In this document: positions 34,748 to 42,091 of the stretch, one piece after another
How the letters are laid out: every line of letters starts with the position of its first letter
Position numbering within the stretch: the stretch's first letter is position 1
NCBI RefSeq assembly: GCF_025148635.1
Contig: NZ_CP102269.1
Coordinates: 4,092,001-4,156,000 of the forward strand
Direction: 5' to 3'
From: Butyricimonas virosa
Lineage (GTDB): Bacteria; Bacteroidota; Bacteroidia; Bacteroidales; Marinifilaceae
DNA: 64,000 nucleotides
Notes under the pieces: generated by a model
Told to the model about the DNA's origin: nothing
Databases searched by the model: none
What the model saw: only the letters and a program-made list of their open reading frames with translations
Translations under genes and position numbers: made by a program

Positions 34748-35947
34748 TTATTCATTACCTATATACAACTCGGCCACAAAGCGTGATTCATGAGATACTG
34801 GTGTTAAATTTATATATCCGGACACGATTCGCCCCGCCTCTATTAGTAAGGGATGTACGTCTCTATTCTTCTCCACCGATTGCATAATTTCTCCCGCTTT
34901 AGGAGAAAAGCGAATATTAAAAACACCCTCAACACTCTCTTGTAAATAACGCTGCAAAGCGATTGAAACGATTCCCATGTTATAACGCAGATTTATCTCG
35001 ACACAAGGCTGTATGCCGAATTCTCCTGACTCGTCCTCGTATATCATCATATCCACTCCCATGTATCCCACGTATTTTCCGTGAAACACCGTCGTCACTA
35101 CCTTTTCCAACTGTTCACGGATTTCACGTAGAAATCCCGTTCCCGTATATTTTGCAATTATCCCTTCCAAACTAGAATTCGACGCCACCGTATTCCCCTC
35201 GTATTCCCCCCGTCGACTTGTTTGAAAAACAGAATACCCAAGAAAATTCAGGTGAAATAAACGATCCATTTCAAACTCCATGGCAAAATCCAGCACCCGA
35301 TTCAATCTTTTTTCCACCATCACGTACCCTTGTTTACGCAAGATACCGGATAAAACTTCCTCTTCTTTACACGTAATCTCTCCTTTCGGGATAAAAAGAA
35401 CACCTTTACCGGAAGAGGACCAAGGAGCTTTCACCACGATATTTTCCTTTTCTGACAATAACCTAATTTCTGCCAACGTGTTACACTCACTAGGAATAAT
35501 ATCTTTCCCTAGACAGGGAATAGCCTGTACCATCTCTGTCAAACAAGTAGCAGCCATTCGCCTGCTATATAAATCCCTCCGTTCATCACTCCACGTTGAC
35601 ATTACACTCTCCTTAAACTGCTCGTTACAACGACTTTTCAAATCTTTCAACAAATTGTGAACCCGGGGACTCCATCCCCAAGGCTTTAACTCGCTAAAAG
35701 AAAGTAATTGAGCTTTTTCCCAGGTCACCGGTTTACAATCCAGACCAAAAACTTCCTCTCGACTTTTCATAAAGTCGAAGTCTGGCATCTTCGTAACCAA
35801 CACATAATCCCCTTTTCCGGCCAAATATGCAGATAAAAACGCCAGATCACCGGCCATAACGGAAATATTCGTCTTTGGCGTGTAACCATTTGTTCCATTG
35901 GCTATTGAAATTTCATTATCCGGATTAAACAGATATAAATCTTGCAT
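34748..35947 (-). CDS. ATP-grasp-like protein of the Bacteroidetes NPxN family
   Basis: A 399-residue cytoplasmic protein. The start YLFNPDNEISIANGTNGYTP matches a conserved Bacteroidetes family (LFNPENDLALA) known to me only as hypothetical. The core looks like ATP-grasp: nucleotide-binding Lys173 in VVKAPWSSSGKG with the glycine loop at 177-182, an Glu-containing hinge VMVEKRL (E212), and metal ligands D299 and EINLRYNMG (E317, N319). Such enzymes join a carboxylate to an amine or thiol using ATP. No substrate can be named. TACTTTTG at 35973-35966 fits a -7 promoter box. Confidence 0.72.
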   Translation of the reverse strand: MQDLYLFNPDNEISIANGTNGYTPKTNISVMAGDLAFLSAYLAGKGDYVLVTKMPDFDFMKSREEVFGLDCKPVTWEKAQLLSFSELKPWGWSPRVHNLLKDLKSRCNEQFKESVMSTWSDERRDLYSRRMAATCLTEMVQAIPCLGKDIIPSECNTLAEIRLLSEKENIVVKAPWSSSGKGVLFIPKGEITCKEEEVLSGILRKQGYVMVEKRLNRVLDFAMEFEMDRLFHLNFLGYSVFQTSRRGEYEGNTVASNSSLEGIIAKYTGTGFLREIREQLEKVVTTVFHGKYVGYMGVDMMIYEDESGEFGIQPCVEINLRYNMGIVSIALQRYLQESVEGVFNIRFSPKAGEIMQSVEKNRDVHPLLIEAGRIVSGYINLTPVSHESRFVAELYIGNE

Positions 35948-36183
35948 GAATGTTAAATTTTAGAGCAAAAGTAACACTTTTGGCTTAAATTTTGTATTAC
36001 ATATAAAAGTTTAAATAAATGAGGAGAAGAATGACTATCCACAATTTATACAGATTTTAAACTAATAACAACAAGTTTCATTTATTTTGCAAAAAGTGAA
36101 ACATTCATTTCGGGATAACCGTAGGATATATCGTGTAAACTTGATAATGATTGAAAAATTAAAACTTTAAATAAATAGATGAG
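35948..36183. promoter_or_regulatory. Divergent region between the ATP-grasp gene and the asparagine locus
   Basis: The minus-strand -7 box TACTTTTG lies at 35973-35966. On the side of the transporter there is a dyad GTTTCA (36075-36080) and TGAAAC (36097-36102) 16 bp apart, about 85 bp before the start, that could be an operator or hairpin. No complete promoter consensus was found for the transporter gene. Confidence 0.35.
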
Positions 36184-37494
36184 ATGATTTTACAACTAGC
36201 TTTCGTTTTAACAGCAATCATCATCGGAGCGCGTCTAGGTGGTATCGGACTGGGTGTCATGGGAGGTATTGGATTGGGAATTCTGACATTCGTGTTCGGA
36301 CTGCAACCAACGGCCCCACCTATTGATGTAATGCTTATGATCGTGGCGGTTATTTCTGCGGCTGCATGCATGCAGGCTGCCGGAGGATTGGACCTTATGG
36401 TTAAGGTGGCCGAACGCTTATTAAGAAAGAACCCGGCACACGTCACAATTCTAAGCCCGTTAGTAACTTACGCATTCACGTTTATCGCCGGTACCGGCCA
36501 CGTTGCCTATTCCGTACTTCCGGTAATCGCTGAAGTTGCCACGGAAACCAAAATTCGCCCGGAACGTCCCCTAGGAATTGCCGTGATCGCTTCCCAACAA
36601 GCCATTACCGCCAGTCCAATTTCTGCCGCCACGGTAGCATTACTGGGCTTGTTAGCTGGTTTTGACATTAGTTTGTTTGACATTCTGAAGATCACGATTC
36701 CCGCCACGCTAATCGGTGTACTCGTCGGAGCCTTCTTCTCTATGAAAGTCGGGAAAGAACTTGTTGATGACCCGGAATATCAAAAACGTTTGAAAAAAGG
36801 TGTTTTCAATGACAAAAAATACGAATTGAAAGACGTTTCCAACCAGAGAAGAGCAAGTCTGTCTGTTTTTGTTTTCATTATCGCCACGGTATTCATCGTA
36901 CTATTCGGTTCGTTTGATACCATGCGTCCTTCATTCATGATCAATGGCGAACAAGTATTATTAGATATGCCATCTATCATTGAAATATTAATGTTATCCG
37001 CGGCAGCTATCATATTATTAGTAACTCGTACAGACGGGTTAAAAGCCGCACAAGGTTCAGTCTTCGGAGCTGGTATGCAAGCAGTAGTAGCTATCTTCGG
37101 AATCGCCTGGATGGGAGATACTTTCTTGCAAGGCAATATGGCAGAATTAAAATCTTCTATCGAAGAAGTCGTGAGACAAATGCCCTGGTTGTTTGGTATA
37201 GCCCTGTTCGTGATGTCTATCCTCTTATACAGCCAAGCAGCAACCGTTCGGGCGCTCATGCCTCTCGGTATAGCCCTAGGAATATCGCCTTATATGCTGA
37301 TCGCCATGTTCCCGGCCGTCAACGGGTATTTCTTTATCCCAAACTACCCCACCGTGGTAGCGGCCATTAACTTCGACCGAACGGGAACAACTCGAATCGG
37401 CAAATACGTGTTGAACCACTCGTTCATGATGCCCGGACTTGTCGCGACCATCGTGGCCGTCGGACTTGGACTGCTCTTTATACAGATTTTTTAA
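36184..37494 (+). CDS. Anaerobic C4-dicarboxylate transporter, Dcu family
   Basis: An inner-membrane antiporter, 436 residues with about 10-12 helices, of the DcuA/DcuB family, exchanging fumarate, malate or aspartate for succinate under anaerobic conditions. Family segments are evident: IIIGARLGGIGLGVMGGIGL at the start, AAACMQAAGGLDLMV, TGHVAYSVLPVIAEVA and FPAVNGYFFIPNYPT. DcuA and DcuB cannot be separated with certainty; the adjoining asparaginase makes aspartate import with succinate export (DcuA-like) the best guess. ATG at 36184; ansB follows after 36 bp. Confidence 0.93.
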   Translation: MILQLAFVLTAIIIGARLGGIGLGVMGGIGLGILTFVFGLQPTAPPIDVMLMIVAVISAAACMQAAGGLDLMVKVAERLLRKNPAHVTILSPLVTYAFTFIAGTGHVAYSVLPVIAEVATETKIRPERPLGIAVIASQQAITASPISAATVALLGLLAGFDISLFDILKITIPATLIGVLVGAFFSMKVGKELVDDPEYQKRLKKGVFNDKKYELKDVSNQRRASLSVFVFIIATVFIVLFGSFDTMRPSFMINGEQVLLDMPSIIEILMLSAAAIILLVTRTDGLKAAQGSVFGAGMQAVVAIFGIAWMGDTFLQGNMAELKSSIEEVVRQMPWLFGIALFVMSILLYSQAATVRALMPLGIALGISPYMLIAMFPAVNGYFFIPNYPTVVAAINFDRTGTTRIGKYVLNHSFMMPGLVATIVAVGLGLLFIQIF

Positions 37495-37530
37495 ATACTC
37501 TAATTATAAGTAAATTTTAAATTACAGGTT

Positions 37531-38592
37531 ATGAAAATGTTTAAGAATTTAAGTTTGCTGGTAGCCTTAGTGCTATTCTCTGTTGCGACCACGTTCGCAC
37601 AAAAGTTGCCTAACATCCATATTCTGGCAACAGGAGGTACGATCGCCGGAACCGGAGCTTCTTCAACCGGAACCAATTACACGGCCGGACAGGTAGCCAT
37701 CGGTACTCTTTTATCTGCTGTACCGGAAATTCAGAAAATAGCCAATGTAACCGGAGAACAAATCGTTAAGATCGGTTCACAGGATATGACGGATGACGTG
37801 TGGTTGACACTTGCCAAAACAATCAACAAATTACTGGCAAGAAAAGACATTGATGGAATCGTGATCACCCACGGAACCGACACGATGGAAGAAACCGCTT
37901 ATTTCTTGAATCTTGTTGTAAAAAGTAACAAACCGGTTGTACTTGTAGGTGCAATGCGTCCCTCTACCGCTCTTAGCGCTGACGGCCCGTTAAACTTATA
38001 CAATGCAGTGGTTGTTGCAGGAGCAAAAGAATCCATAGGTAAAGGAGTTTTAGTTTCCATGAATGGTATTATTCTCGGGGCTCACAGTGTTTTAAAAATG
38101 AACACGATTGATGTTCAAACTTTCCAAGCACCGAATTCAGGAGCCCTTGGCTATGTCTACAACGGCAAAGTATTCTACAATCAATCCCCGTTAAAAAAAC
38201 ACACCAGCCAATCCATATTTGATGTAACGAATTTGAACTCTCTTCCGAAAGTGGGTATCGTGTACAGCTATTCAAACATGGAAGGTGACGTTGTTAAAAT
38301 GATGGCTAATAGTGGTTATAAAGGAATTATTCACGCCGGATTAGGTAACGGAAACATTCACAAAAACGTGTTCCCGGAATTAATCAATGCACGTAACAAA
38401 GGAATCCTTATTGTTCGTTCCACCCGTGTACCGACAGGGCCTACCACGCTTGACGCAGAAGTAGATGACAATCAATACAAATTCATCGCTTCTCAAGAAT
38501 TGAACCCTCAAAAATCAAGAATCCTCTTGATGTTAGCTTTGACTAAGACTAACGATTGGAAACAGATCCAACAATATTTCAACGAATATTAA
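37531..38592 (+). CDS. ansB: Periplasmic L-asparaginase, type II
   Basis: Hydrolyses asparagine to aspartate and ammonia. The 353-residue precursor has a signal peptide (NLSLLVALVLFSVATTFAQ, cleavage about 24) and the type-II active-site motifs: nucleophile Thr37 in LATGGTIAG, and THGTDTMEETAYFL with the Thr-Asp pair, plus VLVGAMRPSTALSADGPLN. Mature length and the second motif match EcA-II-type enzymes. It lies 36 bp after the C4-dicarboxylate carrier and is followed by a terminator, so the two form an operon for asparagine use and fumarate respiration. Confidence 0.96.
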   Translation: MKMFKNLSLLVALVLFSVATTFAQKLPNIHILATGGTIAGTGASSTGTNYTAGQVAIGTLLSAVPEIQKIANVTGEQIVKIGSQDMTDDVWLTLAKTINKLLARKDIDGIVITHGTDTMEETAYFLNLVVKSNKPVVLVGAMRPSTALSADGPLNLYNAVVVAGAKESIGKGVLVSMNGIILGAHSVLKMNTIDVQTFQAPNSGALGYVYNGKVFYNQSPLKKHTSQSIFDVTNLNSLPKVGIVYSYSNMEGDVVKMMANSGYKGIIHAGLGNGNIHKNVFPELINARNKGILIVRSTRVPTGPTTLDAEVDDNQYKFIASQELNPQKSRILLMLALTKTNDWKQIQQYFNEY

Positions 38593-38597
38593 TTCAT

Positions 38598-38636
38598 AAA
38601 AGCACCCAAGTCCTTTAAAGCAGGACTTGGTGCTTT
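38598..38636 (+). terminator. Rho-independent terminator after ansB
   Basis: AAAGCACCCAAGTCCT and AGGACTTGGTGCTTT form a 15-bp stem with one mismatch/bulge and a 7-nt loop. Confidence 0.85.
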
Positions 38637-38695
38637 ACTCATTGGTAATTCTAGTTATTAGAACTAGAAATTATATTTTTATCAAAACGCCGAAT

Positions 38696-39847
38696 ATGAA
38701 AAAATTAGCTTTATTAATACTTGTTATGGGGTGCGCAGCAGGCGCTTTCGCGCAAAATGCCACGAACGAAAAGACTCTTTTCGAACGAGTAACCCAAATA
38801 GAGAAAAAAATGGACTGGTTCAACTTCTATTTGAATATGCAAGGTTCTTTTGATGCCAGTTTCAACTATGACCAAAGCGGACTAAGCGAGGCTGCATTCA
38901 AGATGCGTCAATTCCGTATTGAAGCAAAAGGTAACATCACCCCTTGGTTGTCCTATCGCTGGAGACAACGTCTGAACCGCGGGAACAACGGGGGCAACAA
39001 CATTGATAATATGCCTACCTCCATTGATATTGCAGGTATCGGGGTAAAATTAAACGACCAATTTTCATTCTTTGCCGGAAAACAATGTGCCGCATACGGT
39101 GGTATCGAATTTGACTTGAACCCGATCGAAATCTATGAATATAGCGATATGATCGAGAACATGAGCAACTTCATGACCGGTTTGAATATCGCTTATCAAA
39201 TCTGCGACAACCATCAACTTCAATTCCAAATCTTGGATAGCCGTAACGGTTCTCAAGAGGAAACGTATGGTCCCGGTTTTGAAAAAAGCCGTGCCCCACT
39301 CTTGTACACGTTGAACTGGAATGGTAACTTATTCGATGGAATCTATAAAACTCGTTGGTCAGCATCCGTGATGTCCGAAACAAAAGATAAGCAAATGTAC
39401 TATTATGCTTTAGGTAATGATTTCACATTCTCTAAAAAAGTAAATATGTTTGTAGACTTCATGTATTCTGACGAACAAATCGACCGGAAAGGTATCATTA
39501 CCGGGATTGTAGGGAATGAAGATGGCCATAACGCTCTTGATGCAGAATACCTGTCCGTGGTGACAAAAGTAAACTACCGTTTCCAACCGAAATGGAATGC
39601 TTTCGTGAAGGGAATGTATGAAACGGCCTCCGTGTCAAAAACACGTGGTGATATCGAAAAAGGTAACTATCGTACCTCTTACGGTTACTTGGCAGGTATC
39701 GAGTACTACCCTTTAGAAGACAGCAACTTGCATTTCTTCTGTACATTCGTGGGACGTTCTTACAAATTCACGGACCGTGCCGCCCAAAAAGGATACAACA
39801 CGCAAAGATTGGAAGTAGGATTTATTTACCAATTACCGATGTTCTAA
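38696..39847 (+). CDS. Outer-membrane porin, paralogue of the 40782 gene
   Basis: A 383-residue exported barrel protein: signal peptide (KKLALLILVMGCAAGAFAQ), a short amphipathic helix TLFERVTQIEKKMDWFN, and a chain of alternating beta-strands with turns, ending in GFIYQLPMF with the aromatic final residue expected for outer-membrane assembly. It resembles phosphate-selective-porin-like proteins. The paralogue at 40782 shares the same plan (FKMRQFRIEAKGNI..LSYRWRQRLN versus FKMNQLRLEARGDI..LSYRWRQRLN). The start is the ATG at 38696; the longer frame upstream runs into the ansB terminator. Likely a channel for the asparagine/dicarboxylate pathway, by neighbourhood only. Confidence 0.82.
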   Translation: MKKLALLILVMGCAAGAFAQNATNEKTLFERVTQIEKKMDWFNFYLNMQGSFDASFNYDQSGLSEAAFKMRQFRIEAKGNITPWLSYRWRQRLNRGNNGGNNIDNMPTSIDIAGIGVKLNDQFSFFAGKQCAAYGGIEFDLNPIEIYEYSDMIENMSNFMTGLNIAYQICDNHQLQFQILDSRNGSQEETYGPGFEKSRAPLLYTLNWNGNLFDGIYKTRWSASVMSETKDKQMYYYALGNDFTFSKKVNMFVDFMYSDEQIDRKGIITGIVGNEDGHNALDAEYLSVVTKVNYRFQPKWNAFVKGMYETASVSKTRGDIEKGNYRTSYGYLAGIEYYPLEDSNLHFFCTFVGRSYKFTDRAAQKGYNTQRLEVGFIYQLPMF

Positions 39848-39864
39848 CTATCAATAAATTAGAC

Positions 39865-39908
39865 AAATCAAGAGAGGGAATATCTTTAAGTATTCCCTCT
39901 CTTGATTT
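39865..39908 (+). terminator. Terminator after the first porin
   Basis: AAATCAAGAGAGGGAATA is followed by an 8-nt loop and its exact reverse complement ending CTTGATTT, an 18-bp perfect stem. Confidence 0.85.
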
Positions 39909-39920
39909 AACCTATTTTAT

Positions 39921-39951
39921 TTTGAACTTGTTTTAACGAATGTTATTTTTG
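39921..39951 (+). promoter_or_regulatory. Bacteroides-type promoter of the OmpA lipoprotein gene
   Basis: TTTG (39921-39924), exactly 19 bp, TATTTTTG (39944-39951): both elements match the consensus. The gene begins 55 bp downstream. Confidence 0.8.
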
Positions 39952-40005
39952 CACTACAAATAAAGCAAAAATTTACGGTCTAAATTTATAAACAAAACTA
40001 TTACT

Positions 40006-40698
40006 ATGAAAAGAACTAATCTACTCACTATTCTAGTGTTAAGCGGAAGCATTATTTTTTCTGGATGTGCCTCTATGAGTAACACGGGAAAAGGCGCTGC
40101 TATCGGAGCTGGCGGTGGAGCCGCGCTTGGAGCCGGCATCGGAGCATTGATCGGTAAAGGCAAGGGAGCCGCCATCGGAGCCGCCGTAGGTGGTGCGGTT
40201 GGAGCCGGAACCGGAGCTTTGATCGGCAAAAAGATGGACAAACAGAAAAAAGAACTGGAAGCCATCGAAGGAGCTCAAGTAGAAACTGTTACAGATGCCA
40301 ACGACCTGCAAGCCATTAAAGTGACTTTTGACAACGGTATATTATTCGCCACGAACTCCAGTCAATTAAGCGCGTCTTCCAGAGATGCCTTGACGAAATT
40401 TGCCACGTCATTAAAGAACTCTCCGGAAACGGACATCACGATCTACGGTCACACGGACAACACCGGAACCCGCACCGTGAATGAAAGAATCTCCAAAGAA
40501 CGCGCGGAAGCTGTTGCCAACTTCTTGGTTGGAAACGGGATTGCTCGTAACAGAATCACCACGGAAGGACTCGCATTCGATCAACCGGTAGCCGACAACA
40601 GTACAGCAGAAGGACGTGCCAAAAACCGTCGTGTAGAAGTATACATCACGGCAAGCGCAAACATGATCAAACAAGCAGAAGAAGGTACCTTGAAATAA
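40006..40698 (+). CDS. OmpA-family lipoprotein with glycine-zipper
   Basis: 230 residues: leader with lipobox (IIFSGC, Cys about 22), a glycine-zipper segment (about 28-75; repeats of GAAIGAGGGAALGAGIGAL) that may insert in or span the membrane, and a C-terminal OmpA/MotB peptidoglycan-binding domain (about 100-220) with FDNGILFATNSSQLS, the ligand-binding IYGHTDNTGTRTVNERISKERAEAV and GRAKNRRVEVYI. Similar to YiaD-type proteins that tie the outer membrane to the wall. It has its own promoter and terminator and sits between two paralogous porins. Confidence 0.93.
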   Translation: MKRTNLLTILVLSGSIIFSGCASMSNTGKGAAIGAGGGAALGAGIGALIGKGKGAAIGAAVGGAVGAGTGALIGKKMDKQKKELEAIEGAQVETVTDANDLQAIKVTFDNGILFATNSSQLSASSRDALTKFATSLKNSPETDITIYGHTDNTGTRTVNERISKERAEAVANFLVGNGIARNRITTEGLAFDQPVADNSTAEGRAKNRRVEVYITASANMIKQAEEGTLK

Positions 40699-40717
40699 GA
40701 TACAATCACAAGTAACC

Positions 40718-40769
40718 ACTAAAAGCTGGAAGGCTGTTTTCGAACGATCTCCAGCTTTTAGTTTTTTTT
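40718..40769 (+). terminator. Rho-independent terminator after the OmpA lipoprotein gene
   Basis: ACTAAAAGCTGGA and TCCAGCTTTTAGT form a perfect 13-bp stem followed by seven T residues. Confidence 0.93.
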
Positions 40770-40781
40770 AATTCAATAACA

Positions 40782-41969
40782 ATGATGAAAAAGAAACTAT
40801 CACTAATCACGCTATTAGCACTATCGGTACAGGGTCTGTTTGCCCAAGGCCTGTTATCCCACCTAAACGACACGACAAACAAACGCTCCCTTTTCGAAAG
40901 AGTGACCAACATTGAAAAAAAGAATAATCTTTTCAATTTGAAACTACATATGCAAGCCACGTTCAACGGTGCATTTACCGATGGGACATTCAAGCAGGCC
41001 GCTTTCAAAATGAACCAACTCCGTTTGGAAGCCCGCGGGGACATCAATGACTGGCTTTCTTATCGCTGGCGTCAACGCTTGAACAGCAGCAACACGCCTC
41101 ACGCGCTGGATAACCTCCCCTCCTCCATCGATTATGCCATGCTCTCCGTACGTTTGACCGACAAGCTCGTCACCTCCATCGGTAAACAGGCGGCAGCATA
41201 CGGTGGTTTCGAGTACGATTTGGACCCGATTGAAATCTACCAATACAGTGATATGATCGATTATATGCTCTTCGATTTCATGACCGGAATCACGTTCTCC
41301 TATCAAATCACCCCTACTCAAGAAATAGCCTTACAAGCCGTGAACAGCCGGACAGCTTCCATGGATGATATTTACGGGCAACTCCCGGGAGACGTGGAAG
41401 AAAGCCGTGCTCCTCTCGCTTACACGGCCAACTGGAACGGCAACTTCTTCAACGACAAGTTAAAAACCCGCTGGTCATACTCCTTACTTAGTCTGACAAA
41501 AGGGTATAACAATCACTTTTATGCCATCGGTAACGAACTGGATTTAGGAAAGTTCAACATGTACCTCGATTTCTACCTTTCCGATGAAGAACTCGACAAC
41601 CGAGGCATCATTTCAAGCCTCTACCGTCTTCAAGGGGATGCCGATTGTATCAAAAACGCCCGTTACGAATCTTGGGTCACCAAATTAAACTACCGATTCC
41701 AACCCAAGTGGAATATTTTCGTGAAAGGAATGTACGAGAATGCCTCTATTTACAAACATATCGATCAATTAGAAAAAGGGAAATACCGGACAGCTTACGG
41801 GTATTTCGGTGGAATCGAATACTATCCAACAATGGAAAACCTACATTTCTTCGCATCGTACATCGGGCGTTCTTATCGATTCACGGGTAAGGCCAAAGCA
41901 TTGGGAGCCGAAAACTACTCCACCTCAACTTTATCTATCGGGTTAATCTACCACATCCCGTTATTTTAG
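40782..41969 (+). CDS. Outer-membrane porin, paralogue of the 38696 gene
   Basis: A 395-residue barrel protein with signal peptide (KKKLSLITLLALSVQGLFAQ), a short helix SLFERVTNIEKKNNLFN, strand-turn repeats, and C-terminal LIYHIPLF. Its strands align along the whole length with the porin at 38696 (for example AAAYGGFEYDLDPIEIYQYSDMID, versus CAAYGGIEFDLNPIEIYEYSDMIE), so it arose by gene duplication. Two adjoining ATGs are possible (40782, 40785). It begins 12 bp after a strong terminator, so either it is expressed by read-through or its promoter lies inside the OmpA gene. Confidence 0.82.
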   Translation: MMKKKLSLITLLALSVQGLFAQGLLSHLNDTTNKRSLFERVTNIEKKNNLFNLKLHMQATFNGAFTDGTFKQAAFKMNQLRLEARGDINDWLSYRWRQRLNSSNTPHALDNLPSSIDYAMLSVRLTDKLVTSIGKQAAAYGGFEYDLDPIEIYQYSDMIDYMLFDFMTGITFSYQITPTQEIALQAVNSRTASMDDIYGQLPGDVEESRAPLAYTANWNGNFFNDKLKTRWSYSLLSLTKGYNNHFYAIGNELDLGKFNMYLDFYLSDEELDNRGIISSLYRLQGDADCIKNARYESWVTKLNYRFQPKWNIFVKGMYENASIYKHIDQLEKGKYRTAYGYFGGIEYYPTMENLHFFASYIGRSYRFTGKAKALGAENYSTSTLSIGLIYHIPLF

Positions 41970-41986
41970 ATTTACAAAATAAATAA

Positions 41987-42009
41987 GGGCAACCTTTAGA
42001 AGGTTGCCC
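41987..42009 (+). terminator. Rho-independent terminator after the second porin
   Basis: GGGCAACCTT and AAGGTTGCCC form a perfect 10-bp stem with a 3-nt loop, then TCTTCCCTGT. Confidence 0.8.
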
Positions 42010-42091
42010 TCTTCCCTGTCTCGGCACCCCCGACACAGAAAAAAACAACACACACATGAATATCAATAGCTTCTTCTTCCCACTCTCGCGT

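Noticed and set aside
36780..37259. Minus-strand open frame of 159 codons opposite the Dcu transporter gene
   Set aside because: Antisense shadow of a conserved membrane protein; composition reflects the hydrophobic codons of the real gene.
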